Shown: in pieces, positions 17,588 through 26,447 of the stretch
Numbering within the stretch: the stretch's first letter is position 1
How the letters are laid out: each line of letters begins with the position of its first letter
NCBI GenBank assembly: GCA_029861425.1
Contig: JAOTZH010000007.1
Coordinates: forward strand, 1-44,378
Length of the DNA: 44,378 nt
Source: Gemmatimonadota bacterium
GTDB lineage: Bacteria > Gemmatimonadota > Gemmatimonadetes > Palauibacterales > Palauibacteraceae
Direction: 5' to 3'
Position numbers and translations under genes: made by a program
Notes under the pieces: generated by a model
The model's input: the letters and a program-made list of their open reading frames with translations, nothing else
Databases searched by the model: none
What the model was told of the DNA's origin: nothing

Positions 17588-20008
17588 ATGGCACTGATCG
17601 GTCAGGACATCATCCCGCCGGATCTCGTCGCCAAGGTGACGGGCCGCGCCAAATTTGCCGAAGACTTCCGAGCGGACGGGATGGTCTTCGCCAAGCTTCT
17701 TCTGAGCCCGATGCCGCACGCGCGAGTGCGGAGCGTCGACGCTAGCCGGGCGCTCGCCATGCCCGGAGTGCTGGGCATCCTCCGCGCGGAGGACCTTCCG
17801 GAAGGCCGCGGGCTGGCACCCGAACGGGCGCTCACCGACGAGCCCATGTACGTGGGCGAGCCGGTGCTCGCTGTGGCCGCCGTGGACGAGACGACGGCCG
17901 CGGAGGCCATTGAGGCGATCGAGGTCGACTTCGAGCCGCTTCCGTTCGCGATCGACCCGCTCGACAGCCTGCGTCCGGGTGGTCCGAACGCGCGACTCGA
18001 AGGCAACGTGCCCCGGCTCGCCGAGGACGAGGAGGGACGGAACCGCATGACGGTCCAGGAACTCAAGTGGACCGAAGCGGACTTCGCCTCGCTCGATGAG
18101 GGCAAGCTGCCGATGGGCGAGCACACGGACGAATGGACGCACGGCGAGCTCGACCCGGCGTTCTCGGCGGCGGACCTCGTCCTCGAGGACACGATGGTCC
18201 ACCAGTCGCTGACCCATCACCCCATGGAGCCGCGGAGCTCGATGGCGTACTGGGACAACGGGAAGCTCCACATCTACGCTTCGACGCAGAGCACTCAGCG
18301 GACACACGGCGCGATCGCCGGCCAGCTGGGTCTCGACCCGTCCGACGTCGTATTCGTGGGCCAGTACTGCGGCGGGGGCTTCGGCTCCAAGATCGCCGGC
18401 GCGCCCATCTACGTCGTGACCGCCCTGCTGTCACAGAAGGTGGGACGACCGGTGATGCTCCGGATTACCCGCTACGAAGAGAACTACATCGGGCGCGGTC
18501 GGCCGGGATTCCAGGCCTGGACGAAGATGGGGTTCCGGAGCGACGGAAAGATGACAGCGATCGATCTGTACATCGTCCAGGATCACGGCCCCTATGGCCG
18601 ATCGGGCGATCATCTGACGGCGGCCGGCGTGGCGGACCTGATGTACCAGCCCGATGCCATGCGGTTCCGTGGGCTCACGGTCTACACGAACACGCCACCG
18701 AGGTCGGCGCAACGTGCCCCCGGTGGCGCGCAGATCGTCGCGATGCTCGAACCGATCGTCGACAAGGCCGCGCGCGAGCTGGGCATCGACCGGCTCGAGA
18801 TCCGGAAGTTGAACGCTCCCGACCACGACGCCGAGTTCGGCGCCAATCGGGGACGGCTCACGAGCGCGTTCGTCCGCGAGGCCTTCGACATTGGAGCCGA
18901 GCGCTTCGACTGGGACGGCCGGAAGACTCGCTCCGGTGAGCGAAACGGCACGAAGGTTACGGGGGTCGGGATCGGGCTCAGCCCGTTCGTCGGCGGGTCC
19001 TCCGGGTTCGATGGGCTGCTGGTCCTCCGTCCCGACGGAGTTCTTCACATCCACCAGGGCATCGGGAACCTCGGTACCCACTCGATGGCCGACACCGGTC
19101 GCGCCGCAGCGGATGTCCTCGGTCTCGAGTGGGATCGGTGCGCGATCATCTGGGGCGACTCGTCCCAGCACCTGCCGAGAAGCTCGGTGCAGGCCGGCAG
19201 CCAGACGACACACGCCCACACCCGCGCGAACCACGCCGCGGGGATGGACATGAAGCAGAAGCTCCAGGAGATCGCGGCGATCGATCTCGGGGGGTCTCCC
19301 GCCTCCTATGACGTCGGCGGCGGACGAGTGTTCGCCAGCTCCAGCCCCGGGCGCGGGATGAGCTTTGCCCGTGCGGCCGAACGGGCCATCGAGCTCGGCG
19401 GAAAGTACTCCGGCCAGGAGCTCCCCGAGGACCTCCACGGCGATACGGTCCCCTCGGCGACGGCGCTCGCCGGTCAGGGCCTGATGGGTGTGGCCAGGGA
19501 CAACTACTCGCACGAGGGAGCGACGTGGTCGTTCGTCGTCGGGTTCGCCGAGGTCGAGCTCGATGTCGAGACCGGCGACGTGAGGATCGTCGATTATCTG
19601 GCGTCGACGGACTGCGGAACGGTCGTACACCCGCGGAGCCTCGGTGCGCAGTTGCACGGCGGCGCGATTCAGGGATTCGGTCAGGCCCGCAGCCAGAAGT
19701 GGGTGTTCGACCCGACGTGGGGCGTGCCGTTCGCACACCGTCTCTACACGGCGAGACCACCTGGCATCCTGGACGTTCCGCTACAGATGGACTGGGTCGC
19801 GGTCGAAGAGCCCGATCCCCAAACGCCCGTCGGGGCAAAGGGGATCGGCGAACCGCCGGTCGGCGCCGGGTCGGCCGCGGTGACGTCCGCGATCGCGGAT
19901 GCGCTGGGTGGAAAATGCCTCTGCCGGATCCCGCTCACGACGGACGTGATCCTCGCGGAGCTGGCTGGCAGGGCCCAGCCGCACCGTCCACTGGAAATCC
20001 ACAGCTAG
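17588..20008 (+). CDS. Molybdopterin-binding large subunit of xanthine dehydrogenase/aldehyde oxidoreductase family (PaoC/CoxL-like)
   Basis: GQYCGGGFGSKIAGAPIYVVTALLSQKVGRPVMLRITRYEE, RSAQRAPGGAQ, STDCGTVVHPRSLGAQLHGGAIQGFGQA, catalytic-Glu motif GAKGIGEPPVGAG. Confidence 0.96.
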   Translation: MALIGQDIIPPDLVAKVTGRAKFAEDFRADGMVFAKLLLSPMPHARVRSVDASRALAMPGVLGILRAEDLPEGRGLAPERALTDEPMYVGEPVLAVAAVDETTAAEAIEAIEVDFEPLPFAIDPLDSLRPGGPNARLEGNVPRLAEDEEGRNRMTVQELKWTEADFASLDEGKLPMGEHTDEWTHGELDPAFSAADLVLEDTMVHQSLTHHPMEPRSSMAYWDNGKLHIYASTQSTQRTHGAIAGQLGLDPSDVVFVGQYCGGGFGSKIAGAPIYVVTALLSQKVGRPVMLRITRYEENYIGRGRPGFQAWTKMGFRSDGKMTAIDLYIVQDHGPYGRSGDHLTAAGVADLMYQPDAMRFRGLTVYTNTPPRSAQRAPGGAQIVAMLEPIVDKAARELGIDRLEIRKLNAPDHDAEFGANRGRLTSAFVREAFDIGAERFDWDGRKTRSGERNGTKVTGVGIGLSPFVGGSSGFDGLLVLRPDGVLHIHQGIGNLGTHSMADTGRAAADVLGLEWDRCAIIWGDSSQHLPRSSVQAGSQTTHAHTRANHAAGMDMKQKLQEIAAIDLGGSPASYDVGGGRVFASSSPGRGMSFARAAERAIELGGKYSGQELPEDLHGDTVPSATALAGQGLMGVARDNYSHEGATWSFVVGFAEVELDVETGDVRIVDYLASTDCGTVVHPRSLGAQLHGGAIQGFGQARSQKWVFDPTWGVPFAHRLYTARPPGILDVPLQMDWVAVEEPDPQTPVGAKGIGEPPVGAGSAAVTSAIADALGGKCLCRIPLTTDVILAELAGRAQPHRPLEIHS

Positions 20009-20021
20009 GGGAGGCGGAACG

Positions 20022-21023
20022 ATGGCAGTCATTCGCGACATGATTCCCGCCTTCGAGCTATTCCAGCCGACGAGCGTGGACGAGGCGATCGAGATTCTCG
20101 ACAGGTACGGCCGCGGCGAGGCGTGGGTCCTCGCCGGAGGGCTGGACAGCCTGGACTGGTTCAAGGACCGGATCAAGCGGCCCGAAGCGGTCGTGGAGCT
20201 GGGTTCGGTGTCCGAGCTGAAGGGCATCAACGGTGGCACTGGCGGTCTGGAGATCGGGGCGCTCACTCCACTCGCGGAGGTCGCCCGACACGCGGACATC
20301 ATCGACAACTTCGCGGTGCTGTCCGACGCGGCCTCTCAGGTGGCCACCCCGCAGATCCGCAATCAAGGCACCCTCGGCGGAAACCTGATTCAGGACACGC
20401 GCTGCTGGTATTACCGGGGCGGCTGGCCCTGCTACCGGGCGGGCGGAAACATCTGCTACGCCGGAACGCCGAAGTCGATGAACCGCGAGCATGCGGTGAT
20501 GGGACAGAGCCGCTGCGTGGCGGTCAACGGCTCCGACACGGCACCGGCGCTGATCGCGCTCGACGCGCAGATGGTGATCCGCGGGTCGAGTGGCGAGCGG
20601 ATCGTCGATGCCGAGGACTTCTTCGTCGGTCCGGCGATCGACATCCAGAGAATGACCGTCATCGAGCCTGGCGAACTGCTCGTGTCCATCCGGATTCCGG
20701 GCGACTGGGCCGGCGCGCGGTTCTACTGGGAGAAGGTCCGTGACCGCCAGTCGTGGGACTGGGCTCTCGCCAGCGTGGCGTCCGCGATGTTCGTGTCCGG
20801 CGGGACGATCGAGCGGGCGCGGATCGCGGTGAACGGCGTGGCCCCGACACCCGTGAGACTCACGGACGTCGAGAACATCGTTCGGGGCCAGCCCCTGAGC
20901 GACGGAACCATCGACGCCGCCGGTGAGCTGGCGATCCGAGGTTCCCGACCTCTGCGGCACAACGACTTCAAGCTGCCGCTCACGCGGAACCTCGTGCGTC
21001 GTGCCGTGCGGGGTGAAGCCTGA
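20022..21023 (+). CDS. FAD-binding medium subunit (PaoB/HcrB-like) with extra Cys motif for a probable [4Fe-4S] cluster
   Basis: VLAGGLDSLDWFKDRI, ATPQIRNQGTLGGNLIQDTRCWYYRGGWPCYRAGGNICYAG...QSRC (C-x8-C-x7-C-x19-C). Confidence 0.95.
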   Translation: MAVIRDMIPAFELFQPTSVDEAIEILDRYGRGEAWVLAGGLDSLDWFKDRIKRPEAVVELGSVSELKGINGGTGGLEIGALTPLAEVARHADIIDNFAVLSDAASQVATPQIRNQGTLGGNLIQDTRCWYYRGGWPCYRAGGNICYAGTPKSMNREHAVMGQSRCVAVNGSDTAPALIALDAQMVIRGSSGERIVDAEDFFVGPAIDIQRMTVIEPGELLVSIRIPGDWAGARFYWEKVRDRQSWDWALASVASAMFVSGGTIERARIAVNGVAPTPVRLTDVENIVRGQPLSDGTIDAAGELAIRGSRPLRHNDFKLPLTRNLVRRAVRGEA

Positions 21024-21910
21024 TGGAGATCCTCCGAACCGCGGCCAATCCGTGGGGGGAGAACATCCTGCTCGGGGTCGCCTGGTGGCTCATCTGGGCC
21101 GCGCTGCTCGCGGGCGTCGCGTTCGTGGTCGTACACGCCGTCTACGTCGGTGCCACGGGCGGCAAGAAGGGGATGACGCCGGGACCGGCCGGAGCGGCAC
21201 CCGTGCCCGACAAGGTCGAGCGTCACTCCAGGTCCTCGCGGACGTACCACTGGCTGATGGCCGCCTCGATGCTCACGCTGCTCGTCACCGCGTTCTTCCC
21301 GCTCGTGGGCATCCAGTTCGCCTGGGTGACGATCCACTGGATCGCGGGCGTCGCGCTCACGCTTCTGGTCCTGTGGCACATCTACGATTCGTTCTTCCGT
21401 CAGGACTGGCGAGCCGTCTGGATCGGCGGTCGGGAGCTCGGCGAGATGAAGACGGCGGTGGGTCGGTTCTTCAGCCGCGATAAGGTCCCGCACCCTCGAA
21501 TGGCGAAGTATCACAACGACCAGCGCATGTTCCACCACGCGGCTTCGATCACCGGGATCGGCGTCATCATCACGGGCCTCCTGATGATGTTCCGCATCGA
21601 CACCTGGTTCTGGGCCAGCAACCCGTACTTCCTCTCCGACTCGACGTGGGGGCTGGTGTTCGTCCTTCACGGGCTCTGCGGCGTCGGCCTGATCACCCTG
21701 GTGATCGCCCATATCTACTTCGCGATCCGGCCCGAGAAGCGCTGGATGACCCGCTCGATGATCAAGGGCTGGATCACCCGCGAGGAGTACCTGACGTACT
21801 ACGACCCCGATAAGTGGCTCCTGGAGGGAGAGGCCAAGCCGGTCGCCGCCCCGAGCGGTTCCGGCGGGACGGACGCTCAGGGGGACCCCGAAGCGGTGGC
21901 GCCCGCTTGA
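21023..21910 (+). CDS. Formate dehydrogenase gamma-like / b561-type membrane cytochrome b
   Basis: Multiple TM helices with His pairs: YHWLMAASMLTLL, IHWIAGVALTLLVLWHIYDSFF, MFHHAASITGIGVIITGLLM, VLHGLCGVGLITLVIAHIYFAIRPEKRWMTRSMIKGWITREEY. Overlaps the FAD subunit stop (TGATG). Confidence 0.9.
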   Translation: MEILRTAANPWGENILLGVAWWLIWAALLAGVAFVVVHAVYVGATGGKKGMTPGPAGAAPVPDKVERHSRSSRTYHWLMAASMLTLLVTAFFPLVGIQFAWVTIHWIAGVALTLLVLWHIYDSFFRQDWRAVWIGGRELGEMKTAVGRFFSRDKVPHPRMAKYHNDQRMFHHAASITGIGVIITGLLMMFRIDTWFWASNPYFLSDSTWGLVFVLHGLCGVGLITLVIAHIYFAIRPEKRWMTRSMIKGWITREEYLTYYDPDKWLLEGEAKPVAAPSGSGGTDAQGDPEAVAPA

Positions 21911-22293
21911 ACCGGGAACATCTGAAGGCCCACATCGAGGCGATCGAGAAAGGCTACGAGTTCTTTCTCGCGTACGCAGCGCAGGGCGCGCAGAGCGACG
22001 AAGCCTCGAAAGTCGGCGCGCAGTTGCGCGAGTTTCTCGGGCAGATGGGCGGGGCGCTCGACGCGCTCGCCGCCGACCTCGACTCGATCATCGAGACGGA
22101 GGGGCTGGAGCCGGCGGACCTCTACCGGGCGGTAACCGACATCACATCCGCCGATGCGGCGCGAGCGGCCGCGGCCGTCCACCTGGTGACCGCCCAGGAC
22201 GTGATCCCTTCGGAGATGATCGACAACCTGAACGCCTCACTACACATTCGGGCGCTCCTGACCGATCTCTTCCTGCTTGACGACGTCGTCTAG
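21907..22293 (+). CDS. Small (128 aa) soluble, helix-rich protein of unknown function, translationally coupled to cytochrome b
   Basis: TTG start overlapping the upstream stop (TTGA, 21907-21910); acidic Ala/Leu/Asp-rich sequence NREHLKAHIEAIEKGYEFFLAYAAQG...LTDLFLLDDVV. The track ORF starts artefactually at 21814. Confidence 0.72.
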   Translation: MNREHLKAHIEAIEKGYEFFLAYAAQGAQSDEASKVGAQLREFLGQMGGALDALAADLDSIIETEGLEPADLYRAVTDITSADAARAAAAVHLVTAQDVIPSEMIDNLNASLHIRALLTDLFLLDDVV

Positions 22294-22332
22294 GACTGGC
22301 TGCGCTTTAGCCCGAGCGATGTCGATCGGTGA

Positions 22333-23340
22333 TCAGAACACCCAGATCAGCAGGGTGACGATCACCAGTGTAGCGGGGACGCCGATCCGACCGAGCCGGT
22401 CGATCCGTGCCACGGCCTCTTCCTTCCCTGCTCTGATCAGATAGCTCGTGGCACCCATCGCGATCATGGTCACCAGGACGAGCAAGGTCGAGAAGAGCAT
22501 GAACCAGTCGAGGCGTGTCAGGTACGAGAGTCTCGGGACGAGCCCGCCGAGCATGAACCGGTAGGCGATCAATGTGAGCATCGTGGTGACGACGACGCCG
22601 ACTCGCGTCGCCACGACCGTCGGGTCGACCCAGTAAACGACGCCGGCCATGAGCACGATCGCGCAGAGCGGCAGGAGGATCTGCACCAGGTAGTACCCCT
22701 GTTTCCGCGACACCTCGATCGTGAGAGCGACACCGGAGACGGGAGCGGCATTCGGCGTGTCGGTGTATTCGCGCGACTCGATCGTGAGAGGCCCGAGGTG
22801 CCAGTCGCTGATCGAGAACTCGTCACCTCTGAGTATGGTCGCCGTGCGGTCCGGGGTGAGCTCGATGAGCTCGCCGCCGAGCGGAGGAGCGATCACCCAG
22901 ATGGCGAGGTGCTGTCGGTCCTGAGGGAATTTCCGCAAATCGAGTGGCACGGAGAAGTCGCCGGTCAAGCGCCTGGTGAGCTGCGCGTTTCCCTCGGCAT
23001 CCACCTGTACCTGGTCATCGAGCGAGCTCGAGGCGCCTCGATCGTTCACCACGACAATAGCGGGCGTCCAGACCTCACTACTGCTGAACGTCCGGACTCC
23101 ACCACCGGGATCTGCCAGGGAGGGGTCGTTCCAACGGGCGGCCAGAAATACATCGGCGGAGAAGGTCTGCGCGGCCCCGTCTACAGCGACCAGATCGATC
23201 ACGTAGATCAGAAGCGAGACCTGGCGCGGGGTGGGTACGGCGCGCTGGTCCTGAGCGGCGAGGACCGCCGGCCGTGCCGCCAGTGCGAGCAGGGTGACGG
23301 CCGTAGCTGTCCTCAGTAGCCTTCGTGCGAGAGTTCTCAT
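22333..23340 (-). CDS. Bacterial pentameric ligand-gated ion channel (Cys-loop receptor family, ELIC/GLIC-like)
   Basis: Signal peptide from ATG 23340; ligand-binding domain with AARWNDPSL, SSSEVWTPAIVVVND, VPLDLRKFPQDRQHLAIWV (Cys-less loop), then KQGYYLVQILLPLCAIVLMAGVVYWVDPTVVATRVGVVVTTMLTLIAYRFMLGGLVPRLSYLTRLDWFML (M1-M3) and a fourth TM at the C-terminus. Confidence 0.92.
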   Translation of the reverse strand: MRTLARRLLRTATAVTLLALAARPAVLAAQDQRAVPTPRQVSLLIYVIDLVAVDGAAQTFSADVFLAARWNDPSLADPGGGVRTFSSSEVWTPAIVVVNDRGASSSLDDQVQVDAEGNAQLTRRLTGDFSVPLDLRKFPQDRQHLAIWVIAPPLGGELIELTPDRTATILRGDEFSISDWHLGPLTIESREYTDTPNAAPVSGVALTIEVSRKQGYYLVQILLPLCAIVLMAGVVYWVDPTVVATRVGVVVTTMLTLIAYRFMLGGLVPRLSYLTRLDWFMLFSTLLVLVTMIAMGATSYLIRAGKEEAVARIDRLGRIGVPATLVIVTLLIWVF

Positions 23341-23473
23341 GGCGCGCCAGCGATCGGTTGCGTGCACGTGGTGTGGTTCCTGTATCGGGGTCCCAGGTAT
23401 GCCGGGCGAGAATACGACCTCCGCCGACCGTGCCACAATGCCGGCCGCGGTACCTCGCGGGCTGATCACCCGC

Positions 23474-25765
23474 TTATCTGCGAATCTCCGAGATCTCCGT
23501 GACGAGTTGCGACGAAGCCGGGTCCGACGGCCAGAGTGCCGCAATCCTCCGGGCGTACCGCAAAGCCTCATCGGTGCGGCCGGCGTCTCGGCTTATGGTC
23601 GCGAGTCCGAAGAGGATGTCTCGATCGTAGGGCGACCGCCGAAGCGCCGCCTCAAGGGTCGAAACGGCGGTCTCCGTCTGACCGGACGAATTGAGGCCGA
23701 TCGCGTACACGTAGGCGTAGCGGGGGTTGTCCGGCTCGGAATCGGCGGCCCTCCGAAGCAGGTCGACAGCTGCCCCGGTCCTGCCCGCGCGGATCTCGGC
23801 CAGTCCGAGCGCGTGCATCAGGGCGGGGTCATCGGGGGCCATCTCGAGCCCCTGGCGTAACGCAGCGGCCGACCGGGCTTCGTCTCCCACCGCCCGATAC
23901 AGGTCGGCGAGGTTCACGTACACCGGGAGAAACGACGGATCGAGGCTGCGCGCGGTCTCCAGAGCCTCGAGTGCTTCGGGTGCCGAGCCACGGGCCGCTC
24001 TTACCGCGGCGATGTTGAGGTGCGCCTCCGGGCGCTCCGCATTCACGAGCTGCGCTGTCACGAACTCGGCTACGCCGGCCTCGATCGCGGCCGTCTGCTC
24101 TGGGTCGGGCACTCCCGGCGGAACTGCCGCGAGTCGTCGTCCCGCCTCGAGACGCACCGCGCGTACCGAGTCATCGAGAAGGGGGTACGCGAAGCGCCAG
24201 TGTGTCTCGATCACCGGTCCGGCCAGTGAGCCGAGCGCGCCGAGCCGGACCAGGGGAGCCGCATCGCGCAGCGCCGCCCGGAGTGCGCGGTCGGTATCGG
24301 GGCTCGGAAGTCGTCCGAGGAACGAGGCGGCAGACCCCCGGACGATGTCGGACTCAGCCGTGTCGGTCACGATCGTCGCCAGGTCCGCTGCCGCACGGGG
24401 ATCGCCTTGCCGCACGGCGTACATCGTCCGCGCCACGTGGCCGGCAGGGGCATCGGGCGGGTAACGCCCCGCGATCTCGTTTGCCGCCCATTCCTGCGTG
24501 CGATCGCTGTGGCAGCGCGTGCACGCGTCGGGCGCCCCGATCGCGGCGGCGGCCGAGGGCCGCGGCACCTGCAGCGAGTGGTCCCGCCGGGGGTCGACGA
24601 CCATGTAGGTCGTCGACGGCATGTGGCACTCTACGCACTCGGCGCCGGAGGACCCCATCTCATGGAAATGGTGCTCCGGCGTGTCGTACGCCGAGGCGAG
24701 GTGACACCGTGCGCAGAGCGCGTTGCCCGGGGCGATCGCGCGGGCGGTGTGCGGGTCGTGGCAGTCCGTGCACGTGACACCCGCGCGGTACATCCGGCTC
24801 TGCAGGAACGAGCCGTATACGTACACCTCTTCTTCGATCTGTCCATCGGCGTGATAGAGGCCCTCGTCCAGCAGCGCCACGCGGTGGGTCTCGAGGGCCG
24901 GTCGGCCATGCTGGTACTCCGACGCGATCGCCCCCCGGCGCGAATGGCAACGCGCGCATGCCTCGACCTGCGGGCTCACGTCGGTGCCTCCGTCCCGAAG
25001 TGCAACCGTCTCGCCGGGCGGGAACTGCCAGTCGGACGTCTCCGAGACGTGGAGGGACAGGATCGCCCCGTCGTCGGAAGGCTCGAGCGCTTCCGCCTGT
25101 CGCACGTGCTCCGACCCCGGGCCGTGGCAGGCCTCGCACGACACGTCGATCTCGGACCAGGTAGTGGAGTAGCTGTCTGTCGCCGCGTCGTAGTTGCGCT
25201 GGAGATCCGTCGAGTGACACTCCGCACACTGGTAGTTCCAGACCTGGTCCCGGCCAGCCCAGTGCAGCGCCTCGCCGGGGGCCGGCGGATCGTCCGCGTA
25301 CAGGTCGAACCAGCGCTGTCCACCCTCGGCCTCCGGCCGACTGTCCCAGGCGATGTTGAACGACTGGAAACGCCCGTTCGGGAACGCGATCAGGTACTGC
25401 TGGAGCGGGTCGAACCCGAATACATAGGGCACGGCGTACTCGACGGGCTCGCCATCCGGGCCGCGGGTGCGGACTCGGTACGAGTCGCCGTCTCTGAGAA
25501 AGACGGTCGTGTCACCCCGGGCCGATACGAAGCGGTCGTCGTCGAAGTCGCCAAGCACGGTCGAATCGGTCGCGGCGTCCATGGCCAGGTCGTGGTGCGA
25601 CCCTGCCCATGCGTCCGCCTCCGGCGTGTGGCACTCCGCGCAAACGGCGCCGCCCGTGAAGGTGGGCTCGGGAGGATTGGACGGTCCGCAGGCGGCGCAG
25701 AGCGCGAGTGCCGCGCACGTCCGCCGCACTGCCGGGGCGGGAAGACCGCTCTTCGAGGCTAGCAT
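23474..25765 (-). CDS. Secreted octaheme c-type cytochrome with C-terminal TPR repeats
   Basis: Eight CXXCH motifs (CAECH x2, CEACH, CARCH x2, CTDCH, CVECH, CTRCH) after an N-terminal signal, then HEAT-like and TPR-type repeats (PEALEALETARSLDPSFLPVYVNLADLYRAVGDEARSAAALRQGLEMAPDDPALMHALGLAEIRAGR). Confidence 0.93.
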   Translation of the reverse strand: MLASKSGLPAPAVRRTCAALALCAACGPSNPPEPTFTGGAVCAECHTPEADAWAGSHHDLAMDAATDSTVLGDFDDDRFVSARGDTTVFLRDGDSYRVRTRGPDGEPVEYAVPYVFGFDPLQQYLIAFPNGRFQSFNIAWDSRPEAEGGQRWFDLYADDPPAPGEALHWAGRDQVWNYQCAECHSTDLQRNYDAATDSYSTTWSEIDVSCEACHGPGSEHVRQAEALEPSDDGAILSLHVSETSDWQFPPGETVALRDGGTDVSPQVEACARCHSRRGAIASEYQHGRPALETHRVALLDEGLYHADGQIEEEVYVYGSFLQSRMYRAGVTCTDCHDPHTARAIAPGNALCARCHLASAYDTPEHHFHEMGSSGAECVECHMPSTTYMVVDPRRDHSLQVPRPSAAAAIGAPDACTRCHSDRTQEWAANEIAGRYPPDAPAGHVARTMYAVRQGDPRAAADLATIVTDTAESDIVRGSAASFLGRLPSPDTDRALRAALRDAAPLVRLGALGSLAGPVIETHWRFAYPLLDDSVRAVRLEAGRRLAAVPPGVPDPEQTAAIEAGVAEFVTAQLVNAERPEAHLNIAAVRAARGSAPEALEALETARSLDPSFLPVYVNLADLYRAVGDEARSAAALRQGLEMAPDDPALMHALGLAEIRAGRTGAAVDLLRRAADSEPDNPRYAYVYAIGLNSSGQTETAVSTLEAALRRSPYDRDILFGLATISRDAGRTDEALRYARRIAALWPSDPASSQLVTEISEIRR

Positions 25766-25772
25766 TCCAATC

Positions 25773-26309
25773 CTAGAAAGCGACCCCTACCGTCGTTCCG
25801 TAGACCAGCGTCCACTTCCCGCCGGCGACATCGGCGTTGAACTGCGGACCGAGGACGAGGCGCCCTAGCTCGATCTCGTATACCGCGCCGAAACGCGCGA
25901 GGAACTCCACTTCAGCCGGCTCTTCATGTTCGCCAGATACGAGCTCGATGCCCGGACCGACCACCAGGAAGAGCTCGCCGACTGTCCGATACAGAAACGG
26001 GATCAGAAACACGAAGTCGCGCGACCGCTCGGTCGACGCCCATTCGGCGAGCGCTCCGGCCTTGAGGCGATCCGTCAGGGACCGGGTGTACTCGATCCCG
26101 ATCGCGAAACCGGTTTCCGCTTCGTGCTCGTCGGTAGCGAGGTGAGTCGCCGCCCCGAAGAAGACGCCCAGCGCGTTCGGGCGATGGTGACCCTCTTCGG
26201 CTTCGTGTTCCTGAGCCCGCGCATCCGTGATCCAGCCGCTGGCCATGAGGAACGCGAGGGCCGCGACGAACCACCGCATCCCCTGAACTTTCACGCACGC
26301 CTTCGGCAT
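25773..26309 (-). CDS. Small secreted/outer-membrane barrel-like protein, His/Glu-rich N-terminus
   Basis: Signal peptide MRWFVAALAFLMASGWITDARAQ; alternating beta pattern; terminal VGVAF. ATG at 26309, or 26280 region (MRWF). Confidence 0.72.
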   Translation of the reverse strand: MPKACVKVQGMRWFVAALAFLMASGWITDARAQEHEAEEGHHRPNALGVFFGAATHLATDEHEAETGFAIGIEYTRSLTDRLKAGALAEWASTERSRDFVFLIPFLYRTVGELFLVVGPGIELVSGEHEEPAEVEFLARFGAVYEIELGRLVLGPQFNADVAGGKWTLVYGTTVGVAF

Positions 26310-26447
26310 GGGTGCCTCCCTTTTCGATTCTGCCAACTTGGAAAGCAATCTGTGCGCGCTCCCAGCACGACACCAACTCCTTCGGACCCGGGACGCCCGC
26401 GGGCGCCCCGGAGTCGCGCTGGTCTTCAAGGCACGAGGTGTCGGTGG

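Noticed and set aside
18431-19738. 435 aa minus-strand ORF inside the molybdenum hydroxylase large subunit
   Set aside because: Shadow ORF; opposite strand carries clear Moco-binding motifs.
24407-25762. 451 aa plus-strand ORF
   Set aside because: Antisense to the octaheme cytochrome, which has eight CXXCH motifs; Arg/Val/Gly-rich shadow ORF typical of high-GC DNA.
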